From Omphalotus guepiniiformis (Eukaryota; Basidiomycota; Agaricomycetes; Agaricales; Omphalotaceae): a stretch of 64,000 nt of DNA. The translations under genes were made by a program, and so were the position numbers. This document shows positions 13,264 to 25,152 of this stretch, one piece after another. Location: assembly GCA_028554645.1 (NCBI GenBank), contig JAQOOI010000076.1, positions 1,116,001 to 1,180,000 on the forward strand. The letters run 5' to 3'. Position 1 is the first letter of the stretch. Each line of letters opens with the position of its first letter. A model generated the notes under the pieces. The model made no database searches, was not told the DNA's origin, and saw only the letters and a list, made by a program, of their open reading frames with translations.

Positions 13264-15186
13264 TCACCGATCATATGCTTCCGTCGCCTGCGAGTAATCG
13301 GGAGGTGGGTGATGCTCAGCATAGCTCTGGGTGACTTCACCAGAGCCAGAACCTGAAGCAACCTGATCAGAAAGAGATCCGAAATCTTGAGGACGTCCTT
13401 CCACAACCATACGGTTGGAACGCAACTCGTCAGTAGCAACTCCTTCCAATGACTGCCCAGTGGAATCAGGCAGTGTGAGAGTTCTGCCTTTGGTGATGTG
13501 ACCTACAGAACTTGAAACCCTCTTCAGGCGGGGGGATGTTGAATTCGTCAAGGAGCGGGTGTGAGCCGTATGGGAGCTTAGCTGTAATTATAGCCGTTGC
13601 GTGAATGAAGGTGCATGAACCGAAATAGAGAATGTATACTGACATATCTCGAAGGAGAGGAGTCCCGAGCATCAAATTCTGATGTCACATCGGATACAGG
13701 GTGGGCAGCCATGAAGTCGGTATCTTCACTTGGAATTAGACGAGACTCAGATGCGAAGGGCGCCTGGTGGACAACAGGATAAGCGACGACTATCGGTGCA
13801 GCGTTTGTTTGTTGTATTGAGAAGTCCTGGCTTTCAAGACTCTTGATAGAATAACGCTCGCTGCGTTTACGAAGATACCACCAAAATGCGACCAGGAGAA
13901 TGCCAGCGATGGCTAATACACCAATAACAAGGCCAGCTATAGCTCCGGGTGATAAGGTACTAAAACACCAGGTCAGAGACAATTTGAGCCTAGATGTGAT
14001 CAATTTTACTGGGATGATGAATGTGATGTTGATGAACTACTACATATCAAGAAATGAGTTTATATCTGGCACTGATTACTCGCTTACAAGCAAACTTACC
14101 TATCCCCGGTCGAAGGTGTACTGTACACTTGAGCGTAATCGATTGCAAAGACCTGCCCTGTCGACGAAGGCTGAACAAGTAATTTCAGACTATGAGTTCC
14201 TGATCCCAAACTGTTGGCGTGATATAGCAGGACAGATGATGCATTGAACTTCTTTTGTGCAGAAAAGCTTAATGACTGTCCATTCAATTGAACGGAGTAC
14301 GGAGAGTATGCAGGTCCTACTGGGCCGTACAAGGAAACAGCATCTCCTATACGTGTGTTAGGAGCAAATTGTTTACTATACTTCGGAGACTTGCCCTTGA
14401 TAGAACAAGATCAGTCATTGCTGAACTGAACTGAACAATGATGGCTTACTTGGAAGGCGTATGTAAAAGACGCGCCGGGTGATGATGTCGAGCTAGTGTT
14501 CTAGTGAGTCAGGTTCGCCGCACACAGACAATACACCTACTGCCCAGAGCTTCCAGAGAAGAAACCTAAATTACTTGGCGTGTCCGACCAAGAATCTGAC
14601 GGCGAGTACAGAAATGCCGGATCACTGTCTTGAACAGTATTGACATACAATTGCTCGTTTTCTGCCCCGATACTGCTGTGAAAAGTAATCTGAAGCATGC
14701 ACATTAGTAAGTATCTTGGGCACATAAGATATCGCTCGAACGCACGAAGTCGACATCTACAAACTGCCCATTTGTGCCCAAATTTGTCAAAGTTACCGTG
14801 TGTTGTCCATTCGATAATCCTGTATTGGAGAACAGCTGCTGCTGGAATAGAACAGGATCCGAAGCTTCTCCCGACAGGATTGGGAATGAATTGCTGTCCA
14901 CCTTCACCTGATAGTTGCCATGATTATCTCGTTTTGCACCGAAAATCTCTATTCCGGTTCCATTGAATGTGAAAGTTGCTGTCCCTCCGCCAGTGTTTGT
15001 AGCAGTAAAACTCGAGTCAGAATATCTTTGACGCGAGGCTTCATTAGAACTGAAGAGAAAACCATGCGTGCTCGACAAGACTCACGAACTGGCTTGATTA
15101 TCTGACCCACTGGAGCCTTGACTCCAGTCAGAAGAATAAACAACGAGAGGGGAATAGTCTTCTATCGTCGTAACGAAGGAAGGCAT
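13264..15186 (-). CDS. one-pass membrane protein with two galactose-binding-like ectodomains
   Basis: This is a cell-surface protein type common in Agaricomycetes and without a known function. The chosen start (ATG at 15186) gives MPSFVTTIEDYSPLVVYSSD; an in-frame upstream ATG at 15363 would add about 59 residues. The first ectodomain runs RYSDSSFTATNTGGG, then IEIFGAKRDNHGNYQVKVD and NGQFVDVDF. After an intron a second similar unit begins (ENEQLYVNTVQDSDPAFLYS) and later shows YGPVGPAYSPYSVQLNGQ and GQVFAIDYAQVY. One membrane helix follows (IAGLVIGVLAIAGILLVAFW), then basic YLRKRSERYS and a cytoplasmic tail of about 150 residues ending PPPDYSQATEAYDR. The beta-sandwich repeats look like sugar-binding folds, but binding is inference. 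Confidence 0.75.
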
Positions 15187-15828
15187 CGATAGTCTTGCTA
15201 CGATGCCGTCCCAAAATTGGAGCAAATGAATGACTGGGTTGAGACGTTGTTGATAGGAATCTAAGAGAAAAGCGTGCCAGTGCTGGGACGATGCCCGTAG
15301 ATCGTGACCCCCTGGGCCTACTGTATGAAGACAGACGATTGAAAAACGCAAGATATGCTGCAAGCAGTAGCAAGCTGATACCGTCGAGCCTACATAGTCA
15401 CCACTTACAGATCACATCAAAAGAAGAATACGTGTGTGAATCATAATGATTGTGAGCGCTGTCGGTAATTACTACCGCATACCGCTGCTGTTGCTAAGAC
15501 GGCATCATTGGCATGTTCAATAAGAACAGCGGCTAGCATAACGGCGCTCCTTCGCGAAAGCAGATGGATGTTGGTGGCTTCGATGGTCACGGTCAAGTTG
15601 AGTTCCCGGGTGTACTCAATCTCGTACTCAGCGCTCAGCGCTCAGATTCCCTTCGATAGACGCAGGCTAGTATATCATTCTCATACATCAATGTTGTGAA
15701 GCACAGCTGTTGCAATTCTATGCCCTTGCCAACACCATCTGTACCCTGAACTTGAAATTAGATTTATGTACTTTACTTATTAGAGAAGATTAACTCAATA
15801 CATTTTGTCCAACCAACTTCCCGCTTGT
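15187..15828. other. intergenic, upstream of the membrane protein and downstream of THI6
   Basis: This is mostly promoter of the membrane-protein gene plus the THI6 3' flank. The in-frame extension up to 15363 might be a 5' coding part, but it lacks a convincing signal peptide. Nothing else was recognised. Confidence 0.45.
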
Positions 15829-18023
15829 CTACGGGTACAGCTGTACCTTAGCCCGGTGCCTGATAGCATCTGGTGTGAGCGAAGCCAATTCGTCGACCAA
15901 TGCGGGGTAAAATGTCCCGGGGCCTTTCACGTCATCCCTCATAGCAGCTAACTCAGCAGCAATAGTAAAGACCAAAACCCTATATGAGAATCCTGTGAGG
16001 TTTGTAAATCATAACACTATTAGCATTAGCGAACGTACCCTCCAATCGCACCAAGGAACATGTCGCCCGTCACTGTTTTCCCCCCTAGATTGCTATCTAG
16101 ATAGCTATTACTGCCTTGTGGGGAGAGAGCTGATGCCGCGGCACAATACGTAGCTATGCAAGAACCAGTGGCGCAGCCCGACCCAGTAATTCTACCTAGA
16201 AACTCGTGTCCGTTTGACAGAGCAGCAACAGTTCTACCATCTGAGATATAATCTGTCTTTCCGGTAAGTACCACGATGCAGCCTATGTGGGAGCGCATAA
16301 TTAATCTGAATGATTATGAGAAGATCAAACATTACTCACGTTCTTTTTGGGCAAGCACTCGAACGAAGGACACGGGATCGCTGAAACCTGGTCCCACAGT
16401 GTCGACTCCCTTGGATTGTACCTGCATAAAATGTCAAGAACGCGTCAAGTCCGTCGTGGCCTTTGAATCAGCGCTGGAGTACCGACCTCGATTGAGCCTG
16501 CCAACACAGCAAGTTCTGCGGCGTTCCCTTTGATGACGCTAGCTTGCCAAGTATTCAACAGCTCTACAGTTCAATTGAGTTGAAGATGCGGGATTGACAC
16601 GGAATTATATACCGTTGACTGTTTCTTTTCGAAAATTCGTTGCACCAACTCCAACGGGATCGAAAACGATAGGCTTTCGCTGTGTGTTGACAAAGTAGCC
16701 TACGCTCGGGTCTCGTTCATTGGTAAATATAGGGGCACTAGCATTATCCTCACCAGCTTTTAGCATACCCTCATAAGCAGAGGGTACCAGGGTGCCAATA
16801 TTGACCAGAAGAGCGTTGCATATGTTCGCAAGGTCCTGCATCTCTTGGGAGGTCGTTGCCATGATTGGCGAGGCACCCAATGAGATGGTGATATTGGCAG
16901 ATTGCGCGATGACGACGTTATTGGTTATCTATGGCAAAGTTGCTCTTCCTAGATATCATGCTAGAGCCTTCACACTATACCTGGTGGATCAACGGATTGA
17001 TTTCTTTCACGCGTTTCATCAGGCCAACTACTCCATCGATAATGGACTGCGTGTTGTAGCCGACGGACACACTCAACCCTTGCTGGACGGAAGGACCACT
17101 CTTGAAAGCGCGGAAAATTTCGATTAGGTTTGTAGCTGCGTCGCGAGGATGCTTGGAAGCAACTATTTCTGAAACCACAGCCACACCGTCAAGCGCATGA
17201 TTCGATGGGCTAACGGTTCCATGCAGAGTTCTCAGCAGATTTGTTGATTTGATACCACCTGTGCGGATGCGTCAGCAACTCGACCTTCAAAGAATAGAAA
17301 GATCCCACCAATTGCCACAGCTTTGACCGATGTCCCATCTATGAGCTGAAGCATTGCACCTACACCTCGCACTACGCCGAGCCAGCTCCTCTTCAGATGT
17401 GTGATGAGATAACGGGAAGAACATCCATACCTCCAACTAATGGTTTGCTGAGATCCTTGGTTGTCGTAGCCCAGACAGCCCCGATCCCAATGTAGTCAGC
17501 TCCATCTTGAACTGCTTTCTCGACTTCCTGCACATTATTACACGACACGCCTACGATGGTAGCATTCGGCAATAGCTTTCGAACAAGTGAAACAGGCATA
17601 TCAGTTTGGCCAACGTGGACTCCGTCTGCTTCAATTGCGAGGGCGATGTCCACTCGATCATTGATGATTAAGGGTACACCGTACTTCGCACATATGAGTT
17701 TGGCCTTCAGTGCGATTTCCAGAAACTATTTTGGCGAAATGAGTCAAAGACCATGAGCGTATTCGTATAGGAACAGTACTTCTGCGGTATCGGTGTTCTT
17801 TTCTCGAACTTGAACGATCGTGACGCCGCCTTGTAAAGCCTTTGAAAGATTAGGACGGTGTTGAGACCTAGAGAGAAAGCTATCGCTGCATTACTTCTTC
17901 CAGAGACTCGTGGAAGTCCTAAGGTGAAGCTTCAGTCTACATCAGCACAACTTAAAGACAACTCACCTTTCCGGGCGGTAGGAGGTCCCTCCCGGTGACC
18001 AAATACAAAGAGTAGTCTATCAT
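15829..18023 (-). CDS. THI6: bifunctional thiamine-phosphate synthase / hydroxyethylthiazole kinase
   Basis: This enzyme carries out the last joining step of thiamine biosynthesis. The N-terminal half couples pyrimidine pyrophosphate and thiazole phosphate to thiamine phosphate; the C-terminal half phosphorylates hydroxyethylthiazole. It starts MIDYSLYLVTGRDLLPPGKD at 18023. ThiE-type blocks follow: TIVQVREKNTDTAEF, IINDRVDIALAIEADGVHVG, GVSCNNVQEVEKAVQDGADY and IGIGAVWATTTKDLSKP. ThiM-type blocks are ITNNVVIAQSANITISLGAS, PIMATTSQEM, VFDPVGVGATNFR, VIKGNAAELAVLAGS and GRITGSGCATGS, the last holding the catalytic Cys. The frame ends KVQLYP at 15829. The domain order matches fungal Thi6 and both halves look complete. 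I searched by eye for a TPP riboswitch in the introns and leader and saw none. Confidence 0.95.
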
Positions 18024-18435
18024 GACGAACGGGGCACAGTGTATTTGGTCGAGTCAAATCAGGGAAAAAAATATTGATGGCCGATACAGCGCGAGCCTAA
18101 CTTCTCCACTCCTACTTTATAAGATTGATGAATACAACACTAGACAACACTGTACATGTATTTCACAACTCATAGCTGAATCATCTTTGAAAAGTGAATT
18201 TTTAGGGCTGCAAGATAGAAATTCGGAAAGTGCAGATATATATATATATAATGGTGGTACGAAGAACAAGGGACTGGACCGACTATGTGCTGTTCTGCAC
18301 TGTCAACGACCAAACTGTCAGCTGGACAATTCCAAAACATTACATTTTTAGGCTCAAGAGCCTCAAGCTGGAGTGGGTGCCGCAAACGAGCCTACAGGAA
18401 TGAGGATGAGCTCCGTTAGTGAGTTTGGGGTAGCG
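18024..18435. other. THI6 promoter region
   Basis: These 412 bases separate the THI6 start from the stop of the upstream caprin-like gene. They include an alternating (TA)n run near 18236-18250. No ORF or RNA element was recognised. Confidence 0.45.
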
Positions 18436-20287
18436 TCACGTACCACTTCTGTCACCACCGCGTCCACGGCCACGGCCACCCCGCCCACGGTGTTCACCGT
18501 CACCTCTCCATTCCCCTCTACCTCGCGAGCCGCCTTGATGGCATTCGTCAGCTGAAGATGTATAAACAGAAGGAGGTACTCACTGCCTCGATCACCTCGA
18601 TCACCTCCTCGATGTGAGCCACGGAATCCACCCCGTTCAGCACGGAAGCCTCCACGATCACCTCCACGGAAGCTCCGGAATGGACGATCACCCCCTCGGA
18701 AGCCCCGACCTCTTGCACGACCGCCCCGCGCTTGAGTGAACCCTTCTTCGTCACCTTCAGGAGCAGCAGCGACATGCCCGTTTATTGTGGGTTGAGCGTC
18801 CTGAACAGGTTCTTGTACAACTGGTGTCGCTGAGCCTGATTTGCCGAAGGTAGCATGGAGACCATCAATGGATGGTAGTTCGTCTTCGCCTTCAGCGGCC
18901 CAGTCAATGGGTTCGACTGGACTAGCCGTGGGAATAGCCTGAAAATGTCATTATTCAGTTAAATGCTTCAACATGTTTTGACAAAGACCGCGGTACAGAC
19001 GTCAGGAGGTGTAGGGGTGGCTTCGGGCGTGTTTCCGTTAGCAGAAGGTTGTTCCTGATGCTCTGCGGGATCCGACGATTCTACCCATTCCGTGTTCTCG
19101 TCGAATGACGGGGTTTCTAACTCGCTAGCTTGCATGAAGTGGAAACTCCCTGTTGTTGTCATCTGGACGCTTTCAGTAACTGGGACTTCAGCTTGCGCAT
19201 CATCGGACGTTATTGACTCTTGTGGTACTTCTTGGGGTGCTTCTTCGGCTTCCGGAGTAGGAGGACGAGGGGCAATTACAACTTGGGCAATCTCTAGCAA
19301 ACGCGTATCTGTAGCGGGCAGGAGTCAGTTCCCGATCTTTGCGTCCATGGACTATTTCAATCATACACGGTACGGTTTCGTATTCGCCTTCGCCAGAAAG
19401 GAACCCAGAGATTAGAGTGTTTTTGATTTCCTCTTCGCGACCAAGCAATAAATCCGCAGCGGCTAAAATTGTATCGGCTTCCTCTTGACTGACACCATAA
19501 GACGATATATCAATCTCGCCAGAACTGATCAGAGTTCGTAGACGAATGAAAGATAGCACAGCTGATGTTTTTCTGGTGTTCGATGCCTGTAATCCAGAGT
19601 GATTCTTCTGCAACTAACCCAAGGAAGGGACGTAGCTACCTGGGCAGCACTGATCGCCTCAGAAACTTTTTGTTTTTCGATGGCTTCAATTTCGCGTCGC
19701 TTCAAGGCCAGCTCGTGTGCCAAGTCCGATTCATGTGCCTATAGGTTTTTAGAGGAATGGCAAATGAATATATATATTCATGTGCCTCGATTACTTTTTT
19801 CACCTCTCCTAGTTCTTTTGATGTGGCTTCGAGAGCCGGAAGTGTTGTGATGGCGCGCTTTTGGTCTTCATTTAGCGATTCCGGGGCAGCAGTTGTATAC
19901 GTGGTTATCCTCGTCTAAAAGCATACATGAATTTCAACTCAGTAACAAGGATACTCCACACACGATTTTCTTGTTGGTCGCCTTCAATCGTTTGGTAATA
20001 AGCTCGACAATGGGACTAGATTTGACCAGGTCTGCGTCATCCAATGAATTTTGTGATTCGGACTGAACAACAAGTTCAGGCGCGACAGAGCCTTCTTGCA
20101 CGGCAGCAAGATCAGGAGCCTTCTCTACGAGAGCAGCTGAGGTAGAATCAGCTATTTCGACTGGAGACTCCGATGTCGGCTCGTTTGACTTTCCCTTAGT
20201 CTTGCGCCTCTTCTTCAACTGTGACTTGGTAGGAGCAGGTGGAGGGGGAGCACCAGGGACGAAACGCTGAGCTGTGGAATCAGACAT
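18436..20287 (-). CDS. caprin-like RNA-binding protein with C-terminal RGG repeats
   Basis: Probable cytoplasmic mRNA-binding protein. It starts MSDSTAQRFVPGAPPPPAPT at 20287. A basic segment (KKRRKTKGKS) precedes a predicted helical region: LITKRLKATNKKITRITTYT, LNEDQKRAITTLPALE and KKVIEAHESDLAHELALKRR. This pattern resembles the caprin dimerisation domain. A second helical block (VLSFIRLRTLISSGEID, ILAAADLLLGREEEIKN, LLEIAQVVIAP) fits too. GSFHFMQASELETP resembles the FIQ-type motif by which caprin binds G3BP/Nxt proteins. The C-terminus is RGG-rich (RARGRGFRGGDRPFRSFRGG, RGGRGRGRGGDRSGT) and is joined by a last intron. The family call rests on this overall order, not on a search. It is divergent from the BTB gene, with about 210 bp between starts. 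Confidence 0.72.
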
Positions 20288-20501
20288 GAATGAAATGGCG
20301 ATTTTGATGATAGTAAGAGCTGAAAAAGAAAGAGATGGGGAGAGTACAGTGCAAACACTGGGGTAGTTGGAAGAAAAAAATTTGACGCGCGAGGTTTCTC
20401 ACGCGGGCGTCTTTGCAACCGTGGACCTGCAATCAGCCTGCAATATAGTCTTCTAACTCTAACCACATCTATCGTTCTTTCACTATCAATTGCTCAAGAC
20501 T

Positions 20502-21731
20502 ATGCTCACACATTCTTTCAATTTATCAAGTCGCTCATTATCCTATACTTCTTGCATTATGGCCCCTTGCGAAGTAATCTCAATAACCTCATGCCCTTCT
20601 CAAATCAACAAGTCCGTTCTGGACAGCACGCCAAGTCGACACCCAGATCTTTCATTCAGTGATGGAAATCTTGCTGTACTCGCCGGAAACAAGTATTTTC
20701 TCGTTCATCAAGGTCTTTTGTGTCGTCACTCTCCCGTCCTCAAAGCTGCTGTCAAAGACGTAACGCACATGCCCCGCAAAGTTCTGGAAGGTTGCCCTGT
20801 GTTGGAGATTCACGACCAGTCAGAAGCAGTCTATTACTTCTTGGTGGCGCTGTATGATGGAATGTGAGTATATAGCTTTAAATGCTGTAGCTCTTGTAGT
20901 GTTGATTGCCTGTACGAAGATCTGAATTGCCATTTTCACCCGAAACGTATCCGGTCATATTTGCGTTGTTGCAACTCTCGACAAAATACCAAGTACATCG
21001 CCTACGCAATGATCTGCTTCGTGGATTGTCTGTTTTATGGCCTCGCACTCTTGCTCTGTGGGATACTCGGGAAGAAAATGCTCTGAACTCAAGTGGCTTG
21101 TATGAACCTCGCCGTTTCATCCCACATCCTATGTCGGTTTCACGTCTTCTGAAAAATAATATATCGATGACTCATGTATAGCATTAGACTTGTCATCAAC
21201 CTTGCTCGCTCTGTCAACGCACCTGAGCTGCTACCTTCTGCATTTTATGACCTTTCCCGAATCTCGATTAGTTGTACCGCAGCTGGGCACGTACTGCCAG
21301 AAACTCAGGAACATCATCATCTATCAGAGGATGACCTATTCTGTCTACTGAAAGGCCGTGAAGAGGCCTCGCGGTTCTTTTCCACCTTCCTCGTCAGTCA
21401 ACTTGAAAATAGATTTCCTTCGGTTGACTGCATCCATCGACAAGAAGGAGAGATCGCAAATCGTTCTTCATGTCGGCTGGCGTTCGAAAGTCTCATTTTC
21501 AAGATCTTGCATGATGCTATTGATGTCATATCTCAACGTGGTTCTGATCCTTTGTTCGCGATCATGGATGTTGGCCTGATGCAAACAAGAGATGATGGGA
21601 GACTAAACGGTACTTTGCGTCCATGTGAATGTTGTCAGGCCGAGTTTCGTATGGAGGTCGAAATTGCTAGAGAGGAGTTCTGGCAAGCTCTTCCGGAGTG
21701 GTTTGGAATTGATATACCTTTCTGGGGTTAA
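20502..21731 (+). CDS. BTB/POZ-domain protein of Agaricomycete type
   Basis: BTB domains mediate protein-protein contacts, often as cullin-3 substrate adaptors; the partner here is unknown. The first in-frame ATG is at 20502, and a second at 20559 (MAPCEVISITSC) is equally plausible. The BTB core reads HPDLSFSDGNLAVLAGNKYF, LVHQGLLCRHSPVLKAAV and GCPVLEIHDQSEAVYYFLVA. After two introns (near 20862-20905 and 21133-21180) the helical part follows: VIFALLQLSTKYQVHRLRND, LLRGLSVLWPRTLALWDTRE and LVINLARSVNAPELLPSAFY. The C-terminus carries a Cys pair, RPCECCQAEFR, and ends DIPFWG. Proteins with this layout are numerous in mushroom genomes and mostly uncharacterised. Confidence 0.8.
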
Positions 21732-22344
21732 GCATATAATATGTTGAGCTAATATAACTGTTGGTTTTTGTAGTTATCTTCGTCAACTGGCATATTCATG
21801 TAAATCTTTTTTGACTTGCCGAGATACTACTTCTGATCGTAAGGTAGGCGCTACATGGCGAACAGAAATACTGCCACCAGATACAACTTGAGCGGTGCGC
21901 TACGTTCGCTCTACTAGTCTGGTGTATCATATGGTCTTCTAGCTATGGATTCCTGACGATGATAGTGAGCCTCGATTCTTACAATTTGTAAGCACGTGTT
22001 AAGCCTGATGTCTTTATGCTCGCTAGTAAAATCTCTGCTTTCCACACTGCATGTCTCGTGTAATACATTCAGACCTCACGGCGACATTTGACCCTCCAAG
22101 ATTTTAACTTATTTATTTTCACGGACTCTACGCATCGTCTCAACTGGTCCTCATGAACGCGTCAAGAGGCTCGATAATGAATTCTGAACACAAGGACCCG
22201 TCATGGAACAGTCGTATATGGATGCCCACTATTCAACTGATATCAACTGTGACCTTGGACGAGTGCATAACTGATAGTCATTGACTCCGTTTGCTCCAGT
22301 GCAGGTGTCTTCGGCACATTTTTTTTGTCCGCTCATCAAGCGTG
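21732..22344. other. intergenic upstream of the first C2H2 gene
   Basis: About 610 bases hold the 3' flank of the BTB gene and the distal promoter of the zinc-finger gene. No coding sequence, repeat or RNA gene was recognised. Confidence 0.45.
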
Positions 22345-22352
22345 TATAAAAG
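22345..22352 (+). promoter_or_regulatory. TATA box of the first C2H2 gene
   Basis: TATAAAAG lies 49-56 bases upstream of the ATG at 22401. The neighbouring paralogue has an equivalent element at a similar distance. Confidence 0.6.
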
Positions 22353-22400
22353 CCTTCACCCGAAGTCTTTCATGCACCATAACTCAAGATTTCACAAAGG

Positions 22401-23506
22401 ATGTCCTCCAATCGTTCTCACAAGCAGAGACCGGAAGACGTAAACCTTCCGCCAATTTCTCAAATATTCAGTACGTTAAAATGCGCTCTTACGACATTGG
22501 ACTCAATCAATGCTCTCTGATCACAGATGTTGCTTCTCAAGGCTCCAGGGACGACTCCTCGCTTTCTTTGCCACCCTTGCGCGGGCACGAGGGGCACAGA
22601 CACCACCATTCGACTGCTCAGGTAGAGGTTACCTCATTAGAGAATCCTCCAATCTGACGTGTCTGTTAGGCTTATGGGTCCTCAGCTGCATCCCAGTACT
22701 ATCCTGGAACTCCGGACATGCGGAAGCGGGCTCGGTATGATCAAAACACTATTGACCCGTCAATCCGATCATCAACTTCGTCTGTCAACCCAAATGATCG
22801 GAGTACTCCCTCGTCACAGATGCATCCTGACTACAGATACCAGCAATACACTGCTGGCCAGTACCCGCAGCATATGTCGTCGAGTGCAAATCGCCAGCAA
22901 CCGTCGGCCATGGCCGTAGCTGGGGAGGGGGCGCAACACGGCAGGCCAGAGGCTAGGATGGTTCCTGTACTGGGCGGTCCAAGCCCCTATTCGTATGAAC
23001 CATCTACCTCTCGCGGTATGTACCCCCACGGCTCGCCATCATATTCGACAGCAGGCGGCCCGTCTCAACCAGGAGGGTTTCATGCTCGTAGCCACCCAGG
23101 AAGTGTCGCACTCCATGAGACCGATTCGCACGGCGAAGATCAGACTGCCAGTAAAACTAAATATGAATGTAGTTACTGTGGTAAAGGATTCCTTCGCCCT
23201 AGCGCTCTTAAGGTGAGTACATATTCCAAAATCCGCCGGCTTGATCATTCTATCAATCATACAAAACACCCGTAAAACAGATCCACATCATCTCTCATAC
23301 CGGGGATAAAGGTAAAAAGTGGATAGTCTGTGCTCCATTTTCCCGTTACTGATTTCGAATTCAAAGACTTTGTGTGTCCCGAGGAAAGTTGTGGTCGTCG
23401 ATTCGGCGTCCGCAGTAACATGCTACGCCACATTCGATTGGTTCACCAAAACATGCAGAACACATCCAGTGGAGAGGAACTGTCAAAAGATGAGTGGTCT
23501 GAATAG
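22401..23506 (+). CDS. C2H2 zinc-finger protein, tandem paralogue 1
   Basis: Probable transcription factor with two C-terminal classical zinc fingers. It starts MSSNRSHKQRPEDVNLPPIS. Removing short introns gives FSDVASQGSRDDSSLSLPPL, then AYGSSAASQYYPGTPDMRKR, then a Ser/Pro/Tyr-rich middle. Finger 1 is YECSYCGKGFLRPSALKIHI with ISHTGDK as linker. Finger 2 is FVCPEESCGRRFGVRSNMLR followed by HIRLVHQ. The protein ends LSKDEWSE at 23506. The finger region and the short N-terminal block match the next gene, so the two arose by tandem duplication. The target genes are unknown. Confidence 0.85.
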
Positions 23507-24098
23507 ATGATCACAGTCTGAAAGTCGAAAAATAGACTATTTACTCTGCTGCGGAATCTATGGACTAGATAATTGTGTCGAATTCGAGTCCCTTCTGTGA
23601 TGTCGAATCGTTTGCCATGACAAGTGATAGGAACAGAGTCAGTTGCCATTAGAATCCTTGTACTTTGTATTTTCCTTCACTGTCGAGACAAATCACCAGT
23701 AGCATCGCATTATTTCTCCTAAGATAGAGTAAGATCAGCATAAAAAGCGATGCTGGGATAAGCGCTATGCTGGCGCTATGCAAAAGTGATGATACGGGAT
23801 CAGAATTCGCGTAGATCACACATACCAGCCACGTGGAAAAATAAAGCATGGCGCCACGCGACGAGGGGATGCGAACGAAGAACTTCACATCAACCCATAC
23901 TGGCCATGGACGCGTTGAATTTCAGTACCGCATCCTGCCAACTTCTCGGGACTTTCTTTCACGTTCAGTGTTTCAATATTCTGTTGAGATGCTCCAATTT
24001 ATCACGGTCTCTTACTGTTGCGAAATCGAGTATAAAAAGAGTGGCCACTTGAACATGTTGGATCTTCATTCCCCTTTACACATTTCACAGTCGATACG
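23507..24098. other. intergenic between the two C2H2 paralogues
   Basis: These 592 bases hold the 3' flank of paralogue 1 and the promoter of paralogue 2. Only shadow ORFs are present. Confidence 0.45.
24031..24038 (+). promoter_or_regulatory. TATA box of the second C2H2 gene
   Basis: TATAAAAA lies 61-68 bases upstream of the ATG at 24099, in the same relative place as in the first paralogue. Confidence 0.6.
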
Positions 24099-25152
24099 AT
24101 GTACCGACCTTCCTTCAATCTTCCGAACGATCAGCAATCCGAGGACCGTCCAGTACTGCCCTCTATCTCTCGCATTTTCGGTCAGATCATGCATTCAATG
24201 ATGGACAGTTATTTTACTTACGCGTATGTGTATTGCAGATAATGGCACTTCTAGAGCGCCGTCCTCGTTGACGCTTCCTCCTCTACCGGATAGTCAATAT
24301 GCTAGACATCGTTCGTCGGAGACATGGCCCCAGGTGCCGCTTCCGAATATTCATGTAGGTGCTCTATCCTCTCCATCAAGAGAGTGAACTGACGGTATGT
24401 TTGCAGGCTTACGACAGAGCTCCCGCTCGAACTTCGTACCACTCCTCAAGTAATTATGCTTCAAACATGCAGGATCTTCCACCTGATCCTCGCGTTTCCG
24501 CTTACCAAACGAATCAAGCAATGACAGTGCTTGCTTCCGCTCGCTCTTTACCTTCCCGACAACACTCTGACGACGCGTACATTCGCTCCTATGGACGAGA
24601 CAGAGAACATCTGCCGCGTTATTCCAGCTACACCAACACCCATGATGCGACGGGGTATGATCCATACGCGGCCTCCAGTTATTCCAGAAACTACCGCACG
24701 ACGGATGATGTCCGTTATCATTCTAGTAGCCCTGTGTATTCCAGGTCTCTATATGATCCACGGGTGCCCGAATCCTCTTCGAGCTCCAGGCATCAGTGCA
24801 GCTACTGTGGTAAAAGGTTCAGTAGACCCAGTGGACTCAAGGTAAAAACAAATTTCAATTTTCTTTTGTTGTCTCGGGGCCCTAATTGTTGCTTTTGCTT
24901 CTAGATCCATATTACCACACATACTGGAGAGAAACGTATGTCAACTATGATCGTATTTCCTTCAATTTCTACTTGACTAATAAGTTCTGCTTTGGTTCAG
25001 CCTACGTGTGTCCTGAAGAGGGTTGTCATCGATCATTCAGCGTCCGGAGTAACATGCGCCGTCATGTACGAATTGTTCACCAAATTTCGCCTCAAGGAAC
25101 GTCTGATTCCGGAGAGGATGGTGACTCACGAGACTCACATGAAGAACTTTGA
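24099..25152 (+). CDS. C2H2 zinc-finger protein, tandem paralogue 2
   Basis: Probable transcription factor and diverged copy of the gene at 22401-23506. It starts MYRPSFNLPNDQQSEDRPVL, and PSISRIFGDNGTSRAPSSLT, LPPL parallels the first copy. Introns lie at equivalent places: after the N-terminal block, before the low-complexity middle, inside finger 1 and between the fingers. Finger 1 is HQCSYCGKRFSRPSGLKIHI with TTHTGEK as linker. Finger 2 is YVCPEEGCHRSFSVRSNMRR followed by HVRIVHQ. The tail is acidic (SGEDGDSRDSHEEL). The finger-contact residues differ little from those of paralogue 1, so both may bind related DNA sites; that is inference. Confidence 0.85.

Noticed and set aside
18237..18250. 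TA-dinucleotide run as a regulatory element
   Set aside because: Short simple repeat without further context in the THI6 upstream region.
15829..18430. Possible TPP riboswitch in THI6 leader or introns
   Set aside because: Fungal thiamine genes can carry one, but I could not find the conserved CUGAGA and ACYUGA pair in the right arrangement.
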